The position numbers and the translations under genes are program-made. From positions 62,001 to 126,000 of the forward strand of contig WION01000026.1 of NCBI GenBank assembly GCA_015039365.1: a stretch of DNA of 64,000 nucleotides. The letters are read 5' to 3'. Shown here one piece after another: positions 21,696-31,213 of the stretch. How positions within the stretch are numbered: the first letter of the stretch is position 1; each line of letters begins with the position of its first letter. The stretch comes from Amanita rubescens (Eukaryota > Basidiomycota > Agaricomycetes > Agaricales > Amanitaceae). The notes below the pieces were generated by a model. It saw only the letters and a program-made list of their open reading frames with translations, was not told where the DNA came from and ran no database searches.

Positions 21696-22448
21696 ATGCC
21701 AACGAAGATTTCAAACTCCGATGAAATAAACCCTTTCTCCATGGGCAGGCATCAAGCTCAAGATCCAGCTTCTCCAGTCCTCCCACCATCCCTGTATCTA
21801 GGTCCACGCTCAGCAGCCTCATCTATTCAATTTCTTACAGGAAATGCCATAACCCATGTTTTGAGCGTCGGCGTCAATCCCTCGAGAAAGTTTGAAGGCG
21901 TGATATACCATCGCATCTCCCTCAGCGACTCTGTCGATTCTTCCATCTCGAAAGTCGTGGATGCCGCTTGCGAAATTATTGACGAGGCAATAGCCTCTAA
22001 GAAGGGCACTGGAAAGATTCTGGTACATTGCCAAGCGGGCATTTCACGCTCGCCCACGATCGTCGCTGCGTACTTGATGACGCGGAAGAGGATGACTCTG
22101 AAAGCTTCTTTGGGAAAGATTGTCTGTGTCCGGCCACAGATCTTGCCGAATATGGGGTTTCTGCAGCAGTTAAAAGAAATGGAGGTGGAATTGTATGGGA
22201 GTAGCTCGTTGGAAGTGGATGAATTGCCAAAACGAGAACAGGATCGGTTGGCTTTATTCGAGGAACATCCAAAAGTCGGAACTGAGACTACGTCTTGGAA
22301 CCTTTCTGCAAGTTTTGCTAATTCGTCGGCGTATCGCGAGGTGGAGAGTGATCAAGCTGATCACCTCGACACTTCTAATCTTCTATCAGGACCGTTCCCT
22401 CCTCGTTTAGAATCAGACCCGTCTTCCCTCTCCGAAGCCGAGAACTGA
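21696..22448 (+). CDS. dual-specificity protein phosphatase
   Basis: A single exon of 250 residues. The DSP catalytic domain spans about residues 28-160: YLGPRSAAS at its start, the general-acid Asp in ISLSDSVDSS (about residue 78), and the signature HCQAGISRS with Cys112 and Arg118 by my count. This is the complete CX5R phosphatase active site, so the enzyme should dephosphorylate phosphotyrosine and phosphoserine/threonine on proteins, MAP kinases being the usual substrates of this class. The roughly 90 residues after the domain are acidic, serine-rich and low in complexity. The start at 21696 is the first in-frame ATG; a shorter ATG upstream at 21668 is out of frame. Confidence 0.92.
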   Translation: MPTKISNSDEINPFSMGRHQAQDPASPVLPPSLYLGPRSAASSIQFLTGNAITHVLSVGVNPSRKFEGVIYHRISLSDSVDSSISKVVDAACEIIDEAIASKKGTGKILVHCQAGISRSPTIVAAYLMTRKRMTLKASLGKIVCVRPQILPNMGFLQQLKEMEVELYGSSSLEVDELPKREQDRLALFEEHPKVGTETTSWNLSASFANSSAYREVESDQADHLDTSNLLSGPFPPRLESDPSSLSEAEN

Positions 22449-23851
22449 TCCACGACCCCTGAATCGCTATCGTTGGAGGCACTGCACATACAGATGTTCG
22501 AGCATTCATAGCAATACAATTACCCCAATTCACAGTCGGAAACGGCGAACTTCAACCTTGTATCTTCATCCTCTTCTGCTCAGCCTGATTACTTTGGTGT
22601 AACAGCAACCTCCAACGCCGCACAGACGTTCTGCACACATGTGAAACACAACGGCATATCTACACCTCTTCCCCGATCATCTTCGATCTGACAGGATCTA
22701 CCCTTGATCGACGAGATGGGAGAGTATGTCATGCTTGAATTGGACGTTCTCGCTGGATTCTTACGTGGCGGTACGGCGATAGATATGGAGGATCGGTCAA
22801 GCGAGAAACCGCAGCAACGGACCCTCTTTCTGTTTGTTTGTTTTGGACAATGATAACTTTGATAAGGACCCTCTCGTGTTCGGGTTTTAGTAGGATAGTG
22901 AGAAGCTACGCCTTCTCAACCGTTCCCTGATCAGACGTATAAATGTTTTGTTTTATATAAGAACCCAGCATGAACGTGGGACCACCGCCCCGTTTGGGTA
23001 TATGTAGATTATGCCTGTTTATGGTCCCACTTGACGCATCTTTCATTCCGGAGCTGCCCAAGTACTATGCTCAACTGCCTCATTCTCACCCGTTTTTACT
23101 CTTCTCCGATGCCGTTTTCGTCTCAATTCCAAGCACCGGGGTACCGGTCCGGAGATCGTCAGAACAACGAGCAAGTGCGTCCGTCGCCCAGGGACATCTG
23201 GCAGGATTCCAGTTTTACTCCATAATTCAAGCTGACTTGCCCAGGTTTCTATGCACGCCCCGACGACCATACGCGTTCAGCGCCATTCGCAATTTGAAGA
23301 CTATCGCTTTGCAAGATACGCTGGACAAGCTCGCGGCTCACAAAACTTTAGGCTGCCGGACAGGAGTTCTCGGCCCACCAGCTAGGATATACTACGGCCT
23401 CTTGAAGTAATATGTGGAACTCGAATGATATTGCTCTTTAGGTAAATATTTCACGAGGTTCCGTAACTCTTGCCTTACATATTCTCCATACCATTCAGAT
23501 TCATTACGAATAGCTCAACGGTTGACAAGACACTTCCCAACTGATCGGACCTGTTTCCAGGTACAAGCTTCGCTGAACCTGTATGAGAGTCTCAGCATGA
23601 GCGGTGAGACGCTACTCTTCATAAACGATAATTTGCAGATTTTGATGTGTTTTTGTGAAGTGTAACCTTTTGAGCAGTGGAGTGCAAACCCAGCGGGGAG
23701 ATGATTATCATTTTCCATATCGACCAAAAATGACGTGGATAAAGGCGCTGTCAAACGAGCCTTCAGGTTCACATATACTCTTTCGGCTGCGTAACGTAAA
23801 CGTCCAGAAACTTAAAAGCAATCCACCCATGTTGAATGCCTCAGTATCGAA
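22449..23851. other. intergenic; an unexplained plus frame at 22970-23410
   Basis: The 146-codon plus-strand frame at 22970-23410 has no domain, odd composition and competing frames, so I do not call it a gene. The rest is the 3' side of the phosphatase and the promoter of the first secreted-peptide gene. Confidence 0.4.
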
Positions 23852-24281
23852 ATGCAGCTCATTACCGGCGCCATGATCTCTGTCCTCCTAGTCCTTCAAG
23901 TCGCTACGATTGGACGTGCCGTTCCACTTGACTCTGTTGTTTACCGCTGTGAGCATTTCACCTTGATTCACCGTCTTCACTGGCTCACCCTCTTTTCAAA
24001 GGCGGGGGTACGACAGTACGTACTTTGGACTTTTTTTTATTACTATCCCTAAAGCGCAAGGCTCTCTCTTTCAGCCCAAGTGTACGTCCATTGTTAGCAC
24101 CATTCTCCGCCCGGAACATGAAACAAATGTTTACAGGCCCTCCTGGATACGAATGCTGTGGCCCATTCGAAGTGGGCGTCGGCGGATTGTAATTATATTC
24201 ATTTTCTTTCCTTTATCATTTTACCGACTGTGGATTTTTAGTTGCGACCTTATAAATCGCGGTCACATATGTCCTTTGTAA
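23852..24281 (+). CDS. small secreted cysteine-rich protein, copy A
   Basis: Five exons. Exon 1 starts MQLITGAMISVLLVLQVA, a signal peptide, and ends in a split Cys codon; exon 2 (24002-24015, 14 bases) gives CGGTT; exon 3 (24075-24081) is only seven bases, cccaagt, giving Pro-Lys and one base of a Cys codon; exon 4 gives PPGYECCGPFEVGVGG; exon 5 gives FCDLINRGHICPL and a stop. The mature chain has six cysteines in the pattern C-x6-C-x5-CC-x(n)-C-x(n)-C with a C-terminal CPL. No catalytic motif. Function unknown; such proteins are candidate effectors, antimicrobial or developmental peptides. Confidence 0.8.
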
Positions 24282-24771
24282 TTATAAACGATGCTGTCAC
24301 TAATTGCTGTATTTTATGCGTGACTGAGATGTGATCCTGTCCTACTTGTCAAAAGCGAAACCAATCTTCTATGTATTGCAGGTCGACACTGCGCACGTTC
24401 TATTCATATTCAGGAACCATTGAATAATCGTCGTACTATTGAAGATCCGAAATTAAACCAGGTATCATCCGTCCACGATTGTCATGCACGTGGCTCAGCT
24501 CAAGGTAAGTAGGTATTCGCATCCAACGTTCATCAGGATAATTATTCACTCGCCAACCACCTGTGTTGCCAGGCGTGGATATTCACACACAATAAGGCTA
24601 TTGATGCTACGTAAAGCAACTCTTCGCAGCTTCCGTAATGAAACCCCTTCCAGTTGCAAGCGGATGCGGCTCAGAAACGAATACCATTTTCAGAATTGAC
24701 CGCCTGCGAACCTAACGTAAGTCCATAATGATAAAAGGCGGTCTTCATGAGTGAAACGTATCAGCATCTAA

Positions 24772-25190
24772 ATGCAGCTCGTTATTAGCACCATCTCTTT
24801 CTTCGTTGCCCTCCAGTTCACTATGGTCGGGCATGCTGCTCCTCTTGATTCTGTTGTTCGCCACTGTACGTGTTCTATCTGTGTCAATTTCGCGAGCTCA
24901 TCCACTTGTTTAAAGGTGACTGGATACTTACGGTAAGTATTTAAGACGGTTTTTTCACTATGGTACCTGAGATGCAAGGCTCCGTCTCTCAGCCCAAATG
25001 TACGTCCATATTTGACATCTTTCTCTGTTTGGAATATGAAAGACTATGCAGGCCCGCCTGGATATGAATGCTGTGGCCCCATTCAAGCGGGTGTTGGCGG
25101 AACGTAATTACACATTCGTCTCTTCCTTTAGCATTTTACCGACCACCGAACTTTAGCTGCTACCCTATTGGAGACATCTGTCCCTTGTAA
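24772..25190 (+). CDS. small secreted cysteine-rich protein, copy B
   Basis: Same five-exon structure as its neighbours: signal peptide MQLVISTISFFVALQFTMVG, then a split Cys codon, exon 2 giving DWILT, a seven-base exon 24993-24999 (cccaaat), exon 4 giving PPGYECCGPIQAGVGG and exon 5 giving TCYPIGDICPL. Six cysteines. The first loop (C-x7-C) is unrelated to that of copy A, while the CCGP and CPL parts are nearly the same. A TATA-like gataaaaggcgg lies about 45 bases before the ATG. Confidence 0.8.
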
Positions 25191-25928
25191 TCATAAACGG
25201 TGCAACAGAATTTACTGTATTTTATTCGCTTCTCTGCCTTAGATGTGTATACACTCGGTCTTTAAGTGAGCTCCATCGAAATATTGACATTCGATTGACA
25301 TGGGAACCGCTTCCATGTGACAGAAATTATTGAACATCAGGTCTCGACTAAAATGCTCAGGAACAAATGGTCCTCGTACTTCTACTGGATAGATCAGCAT
25401 TTCCCGTTCACGATTCCCGCGCACGTGAGTTGATTGCAATCTAGCTAAGAATAGAGCTCCAAGTTACCGTCGTTGTTTCTCCTTGAAACCCCCTTGCTGA
25501 GGCCTTGAGGTGCGAATACGTTGATCATTTAAGTAAGAGCAAGTTAACGATTGACAGGACACGAGTAAATCTAATACACATCTTATCAAACTTTAAGCTT
25601 TACCCCTGTCCGATGATCATACGCGCAGTACAACCTTCCAGTCGAGCCTCTTGTTGGACTGGTATTCAGCGTCGTACACGGTGGATGCGACTCCTGAAAC
25701 CGTTTTCACAGATTCTAGAGGAGCTCTTGCTCAATTTGATTCCTCTGTAACAGCGAGTGGACGCAACTCGAGATGATTATCGCGTCCCAAATCGACGAAT
25801 TGCGGTACTCGTGTCGCTCAAGATCACTGTCAAAACACCCCTGGTTTTGTGCTCTTTCGGCTGCCTAACGGAAAGCTCCAGCATGATAAAAAGCGCTCTT
25901 CCCCAGTGGAATCGAAGTCGGTTTCGAA

Positions 25929-26349
25929 ATGCAACTCCTAACCAGTGCCGTCTCTTTCCTCTTAATTCTCCAGCTTACTTTGCTCGGGCATGCTGCACCT
26001 CCTAAGTTTATTTACCACTGTTCGTTTTATACCTTGCTTCAATTTTTCCGAGCTCATTCACTTTCTCAAAGGCCGTGGGCCCTACGAGGTACGTGACTAA
26101 GACAGGTTTCTGCAATAATACTTGAGACGAAGACTCTATTTCTCAGCTCAAATGTACGTTCTTTATTGACACAGTCCTCTGTTCAGAGTATGAAGCCCAG
26201 CTACGCAGGTCCGTGTGGATATGAATGCTGTGGCCCCATTTCCGTGAAACTTGGTGGAACGTAATTATATATTCGCTTCATTATCTCTATCGTTTACTTA
26301 ACCACTGGATTGTAGATGCTACCCTGCGGGACGCATCTGCCCATTGTGA
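25929..26349 (+). CDS. small secreted cysteine-rich protein, copy C
   Basis: Signal peptide MQLLTSAVSFLLILQLTLLG, then exon 2 giving RGPYE, a seven-base exon 26147-26153 (ctcaaat), exon 4 giving PCGYECCGPISVKLGG and exon 5 giving TCYPAGRICPL. This copy has a seventh cysteine (CPCGYECC instead of CPPGYECC), leaving one unpaired or allowing a different disulphide pattern. A TATA-like gataaaaagcgc precedes it by about 45 bases. Confidence 0.8.
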
Positions 26350-27415
26350 TCGTAAACAATACAAGCAATGATTTTTGTATAAGCTGCTATGATCTTCACC
26401 AAATATACGCACATCTCGTTATCCTTCCGATGATGGTCGGCCTATACTCGTCCTGTGGGTCCGATTAAGGTTTCCACTAACCAATTAGATGATCAACACA
26501 AACTTAACAATGCAAATCTGTCCACGCACCCGTCCTTAATAATTCAATTTTGGAGACTCTACTTATCCACTCCGTTCGTGAGTGGGATATCATTTTCCCC
26601 TCTCGAATAGTAATACCAATAGGACGTTGGTCATAGACTCATGGTGAACCTGATGAGAGGCGCTTCGGGATGCGGAGGCACGACTCAACGTGTTAATGAA
26701 GCGTCGTACCGTTGTGTGGGGCCTCATCGGCCACATAGAATAATGACCAACGACCCAGCCGAGGTCGGGAGTACAGATGTCATGGTCGGCATCTTCTGGT
26801 CTCATCACCTATGTACAAATCAAAACTACATCGACCTTGCTGGCTCAACGCTGGAGGCCAATCGGCTTCGCTGAGACGATCTCAAATACGTCTTCTTTTC
26901 GAGCTCGATACGACTCTCCTCAAGTCGTTATGGGAAATTTGAACTATGTGTGTCCCTCCATTCTAGTTAGCAATTTCTCCAATCGCAAATACGGGCACTC
27001 CCACTACCTCGCAAAAAAGTCACCTCCAGTGCGCTTCCGAGTCAGAAGTAGAGTCTTCCACACGCCAACCATGACGGGGATGGATGAAGGTGCTGAAGGC
27101 TTTTCGCTGTGGGTGTGATATTTAGGCGCTTAGCGCTCCGAACATTGGCGTATGGGGAAATTACGCCGTATATATCAGAGGGTAATGCTGACCCGGAGAT
27201 TGGCTTTGACAACAAGAAGTCCCCGAGGAGGAGAACATATTCGAAGATTCAAGAGGCTTGTCAAGCTCGAGACTTGTCGCTCTGGGAGCTGGCGGCGGAA
27301 GCACAGCCGCGGATTTCCCACGCTTGACTGGCTGAATGTTTGAACTCATTCCTCTCGGTTTTGACATATCTCCGATGTACCTAGATGGGCGCAACTTACA
27401 CTGATTGTATTCTCG
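26350..27415. other. intergenic, no gene recognised
   Basis: Several overlapping short frames, none with family motifs. The spacing between copies C and D is wider than between the other copies, which may mean a lost or decayed member; I could not find a recognisable CCGP remnant. Confidence 0.4.
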
Positions 27416-27500
27416 TCCTACTGCATCCGCTCATCCAACTGCATCCGCTCACGGCGCTCAGCCTACTGCATCCACTCAGCCTACTGCACCCGCTCAGCAA
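27416..27500. repeat. short tandem repeat, about 18-base unit
   Basis: Four to five copies of a unit like cctactgcatccgctcag just upstream of copy D. A related single unit (ttgctgcacccgcccat) occurs at about 30085-30105 within a longer shared segment. Confidence 0.75.
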
Positions 27501-27636
27501 GCGGCCGCCCATGCTATGTCACCGATAACGGACCTCGCCATCGCGCAGCCCATCAACTATGCCTTTTGTGCCACCTAGCTAAGCGCTCCATGAAGATAAA
27601 AGGCGAGCTTCCTGAGTAGCACGCCTCAACATCAAA

Positions 27637-28078
27637 ATGCAGCTTATCGCCAACGCCGCCTCTTTCTTCTTAGTCTTGCAACTTGCTGTGATCGTTCATG
27701 CAGCTCCATTTGACTCGGATACTGTCTACCATTGTACGTGTTAAAATTCGCTTCAGTTTCACGATCATCTCACCCTTTTTTTCAAAGGTGATTTAGGTGC
27801 TGGGTCGGTGAGTCCTTCAGACGAATATCTTCAACTATAGCTGAAGCGGGACTGTCTCTCAGCCTCAGTGTACGTCTTTTGCTAGTATGTTTCTCTGTTC
27901 AAATCTGAACTAAAGCGACACAGGCCCGAAAGGATATTCATGCTGTGGCCCCATCATAGATGGTGTTGGCGGAACGGTAATTATACATTCTCCTCATTTT
28001 CTATCATATTACCAACCACCGATCTTTAGCTGCTACTATGCAGGCGGTTCGGAAGACTTCAACTGCCCCATGTATTGA
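27637..28078 (+). CDS. small secreted cysteine-rich protein, copy D, with a shifted donor
   Basis: Signal peptide MQLIANAASFFLVLQLAVIV, exon 2 giving DLGAGS, a seven-base exon 27863-27869 (cctcagt), exon 4 giving PKGYSCCGPIIDGVGG. The next donor reads ggaacggtaatt, where the other three copies have ggaacgtaatt (A has ggattgtaatt). The extra g puts one more base in the exon, so normal splicing would take exon 5 out of the frame that gives CYYAGGSEDFNCPMY. Either the copy is decaying with a new C-terminus, or the g is an assembly error. Promoter-like gataaaaggcga about 45 bases upstream. Confidence 0.7.
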
Positions 28079-28452
28079 TGGTTGTCACATTTAATCTACT
28101 ATTTCTATAGTAATATGATGTATACGGTTCTTTACGCGAAGTCATGTGGGACGAAGCTTATGTTTTCTGGAAGGAGTAAAATATTTACGTGAACGCCGCC
28201 CAAGTTGTCTCACACATGAACCTTGTTTGCGCGTCCCGCGAAGAATGGTTGAAAATGGAAACATTGTAGGCGTCCTTTCTCAATTGGCCCGTTAACTGTG
28301 GGGAACACGCTAGAAAGGGGTTACTGGACCGAGGAGAACGGTGGTGAAAAAAGTATGTCGACTGGAGTCCGATTTCACCTAAGCTGTTGTAAAAAGTAAT
28401 GTATAATGAACGACTACCGGTAGCCGCCTTGAGAACCTATAACCGATCTACT

Positions 28453-29857
28453 TCATTCAGTCTCAGCATCCATCTCAGTTGGATTTCCAGAACGTCGACA
28501 TCTCTCCAGGTCTACCAAGAAAATGTTGCCGCTTTCCGTCCTACAAAAGTTACGACGTGCGACATCGCCATGAACAAACCCAGCATCGTGAATGCGGTGG
28601 AGGGCCGCCTTCATCTTCTTGCGAAGTGTTGGGTCAATTTCTTCGTCTCCGGGGATGGCGTTGCCAACGGGTTCCAGAGCAAGGAGACGCAGAATGCCCC
28701 AAATTTCGTAGAAGCCATACAATGTAGGGATTACCTCGCCCTGGAGATTTTCCAGAGCCGCATAAGCACGGGCCTCGTCATCTAGTAGATCTACTACATC
28801 GGGATAGCGCAAGACATCAAAAACTTTGCAGACAACCTGAAGGTCACGTTTCCCGACGGATGATGCTAGAAGTCGCGCGTTCACCACACGGCCATTCGCT
28901 CCACGGCGGGCTGAGCTGAGGTCAAAGCGACAGAGGTAAAATTCAAGAGCGAGACACTGTATTATATGATCTTGAGCGTAGCCAACAACTTCCTCCCGTT
29001 CTTTCCAGACAGCCGTCGAGATTCCGAGGTTTCGGCCTGGAGGGGCAGAGAAGTGGGTAGGGGATGCATAGAACCAGTCGTCCTCCGCAAGCAATACCAT
29101 GCCGACCCACGCTTTCAGCATCGAGAAAGGTTGATCAGGTCCATCTAGTTTGACAGTGTAGTACTCAAGGGTCCTGCGATCAGACGTTTCGGCGCGGCGC
29201 AGGAACAAGGCGCGCCGCCAATTGGTAAGGATTCCAAACTTGTTGTTGTTGAAAGCCATGTATCCGTAGATTTGTTCAAGAGCATGCAAGGAATATGTGT
29301 CGCCATGAGCATTATTAAAAGCAGCGACAACATGCTCCAGATCTGCCTCCCACCAGGTTTTATATTCAACCTACACCAGCGGGGTTTAGTAACAAGCAAA
29401 GAAGTAGCAACTGGTACACGCACAATAAGTTTCGGGTGCGCCGGCTGTGCGTTATTCATAATCCATAAGAAATCCGGATCTCCTAGAATTGGGACATTCC
29501 CACCGCCTGACGCTCTGAACCGTCCATTGACCCCAAGTTTCTCCAACACTTTTTGAACCGGCTTATGTAATGCCCATGTAGCGTAGGAACGAAGGCTTTC
29601 TTCGTTTTCCACAAAATCAGTGTCTGCCAAGCCAATATCGAATGGAGTAGAAGACAAATGGGGTGGGCAGTGGTTGCAGATTGCACGGCCCGGCAAATAT
29701 CGTTGAGGAAGGAGGTCCAGAGCGTGAGGGTCCTAAGATTGGTCTTAGGATACCTCCGTGGAGTCAATCTTGCAGTACCAGAGCCTGAGGGATCGAATTC
29801 TGCGTTTCCGTGATTCGTAAAAGGGAGATCTGGGAGGCTGGTTTGCACAAATTGCAT
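28453..29857 (-). CDS. protein-kinase-like protein (FunK1-type)
   Basis: The C-terminal exon (to 28453) has the kinase C-lobe features: HDAGFVHGDVARRNF, the HxD catalytic loop in its HGD form, and NIFLVDLERCRR, the DFG-equivalent DLE. Upstream, an intron of about 55 bases joins HPKLIV to EYKTWWEADLEHVVAAFNNA. The N-terminal part (MQFVQTSLPDLPF...) and the block FDIGLADTDFVENEESLRSYATW sit in different frames with no good intron, so a frame break near 29690-29720 is likely. The order fits the FunK1 group of basidiomycete kinases. No glycine-rich loop is clear. Substrate unknown. Confidence 0.65.
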
Positions 29858-30049
29858 CGTTACAAGTCTGGCGTCGAGATTGGCGTAAATTTCGAACTCC
29901 GCCTGCCGGGATCGTGCCGGTCAGGTTTTCTATTGTGAAAAAAAGTGGGACGGAAGAAAGGCGAGATTAATACGCGACTCAGTTTGAGTACCTGACGCGG
30001 AACGCCCAGCACCTTTGATGGACGCTGACACTTGCAATGATGCAACCCA

Positions 30050-30120
30050 GTAGGTGGGCGCAACTTACGTATGATTGTATTCTTGACTTGCTGCACCCGC
30101 CCATACTATGCCACTTCGCA
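30050..30120. repeat. segment shared with 27380-27540
   Basis: gtgggcgcaactta...tgattgtattc and the following ctgcacccgcccat...ctatg also occur, in the same order, at about 27385-27520 upstream of secreted-protein copy D. The two copies are about 2.7 kb apart and bracket copy D and the kinase. Confidence 0.65.
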
Positions 30121-30277
30121 TCGCAACATTATAGACGTGCTTTATTGACCGGTGTACGCCGCTGGCATGAGCCAAGGGCGCAGCTTATTCCTCATGCATG
30201 GTGCATGGATTGAGTCGTGTTAGTTGTCCCTGGAACAGATAGATGGAGAAAAGGACTCGAGCATTGACTTCGACGTT

Positions 30278-30550
30278 TCACTGGGTATGCGAAACAGGCA
30301 GAAATTTTAACCATCCATAATCCTTCAGCCATTCAAACCACTTCACTAACTCCATGCCGACATGGAAGCGTAGGATGCTACCGGAGATGATGGAGATCAC
30401 ATTCGCCATCCTTGTGATCCAAATGAGATCGTCTACATCAAAGCCTTCCGACAGTGTCGGAGGATAACCTTGCACGGCGCAACTGATAATGGCGTCATTA
30501 GCAGAGATGTAGATAAGAGGGGTGAGCAGCAGTGCGTACCAGTACGGCAT
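30278..30550 (-). CDS. small hydrophobic frame of unknown nature
   Basis: Ninety residues with two hydrophobic stretches (YALLLTPLIYISANDAIISCA and ANVISIISGSIL). It lies directly 3' of the Bud20-like gene on the same strand, and could be a membrane-protein fragment or chance. No family recognised. Confidence 0.25.
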   Translation of the reverse strand: MPYWYALLLTPLIYISANDAIISCAVQGYPPTLSEGFDVDDLIWITRMANVISIISGSILRFHVGMELVKWFEWLKDYGWLKFLPVSHTQ

Positions 30551-30576
30551 CTCGCGGTCCTAAACCAATCATGATG

Positions 30577-31124
30577 TCATGAAGGTACATCCACTGGCAT
30601 CACTTTCTCTACACTCTGTCGTTTTCCCTCCCTTCCGAGACCTGCAGCCCGCTCTGACTCTTCGATCGTGTATGCCGGTTCTTTTAGCTGTTTACACCGT
30701 CTTTTGTGAACTTTACTACGCCAGTGCGTGTTAAGTGCAAAATCTGTTTCAAAATATCTTATTTCGTAGGATCAATAGGCTTGAAAATAGTAAGAACGGA
30801 TGAAGAAACTCACCTCGCGCATTCGATACAGTAATGTTGAGCCAATCCCGGCTTTTCAAAGTCCAAGGGTTGCGCCTCCAGCGCAGCCCTGTTCTAGATA
30901 TTATTTACAGTGTTAAAATGATGGACAATTCGGGGATGGGATCCCTTCGTACTTTGGGGTCAAGGTCGATGAGCTGAATCTGATCCAAGTCCCGCGTACG
31001 AGCCTATGCAATATCAATATTGATGATCTCTATGTTATAATGTCGATTTACGTACTCTTGTCCTAGCGCCTCTTTGAACATCCCTCCTGGCGTGGTGGGC
31101 CCTTGAACGCCGTAACCGACCCAT
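30577..31124 (-). CDS. BUD20: Bud20-like C2H2 zinc finger protein (60S ribosome export factor)
   Basis: Four exons rebuilt from clean GT-AG introns. Exon 1 starts MGRLRRSRAHHARRDVQRG at 31124, exon 2 gives ARTRDLDQIQLIDLDPK, exon 3 gives FEKPGLAQHYCIECAR, exon 4 gives FETDFALNTHWRSKVHKRR, CKQLKEPAYTIEESERAAG and ends VPS with the stop at 30577. All phases agree. The single zinc finger (HYCIECARYFETDFALNTHWRSKVH) and the YTIEESERAAGLG tail are diagnostic of the Bud20/ZNF593 family. In yeast Bud20 is a shuttling factor that helps export pre-60S ribosomes from the nucleus. The arginine-rich N-terminus is typical. The start is only 89 bases from the start of the divergent APN2 gene. Confidence 0.9.
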
Positions 31125-31213
31125 GGCGTCGTGGGTGGAAGTAAAATGACCTTTGTTTGGCCACGGCCCCACTGCTACAAACAATAACATCACGCTCACT
31201 TGCAGATGCCAGC
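31125..31213. promoter_or_regulatory. compact divergent promoter, BUD20-like / APN2-like
   Basis: Only 89 bases separate the two start codons. Both 5' untranslated regions and the core promoters must lie within these bases or overlap the opposite gene. No TATA box is evident; an aaacaataacatcacg stretch lies in the middle. Confidence 0.6.

Noticed and set aside
22970..23410. 146-codon plus-strand frame
   Set aside because: Odd composition and no recognisable domain; competing frames in the same stretch.
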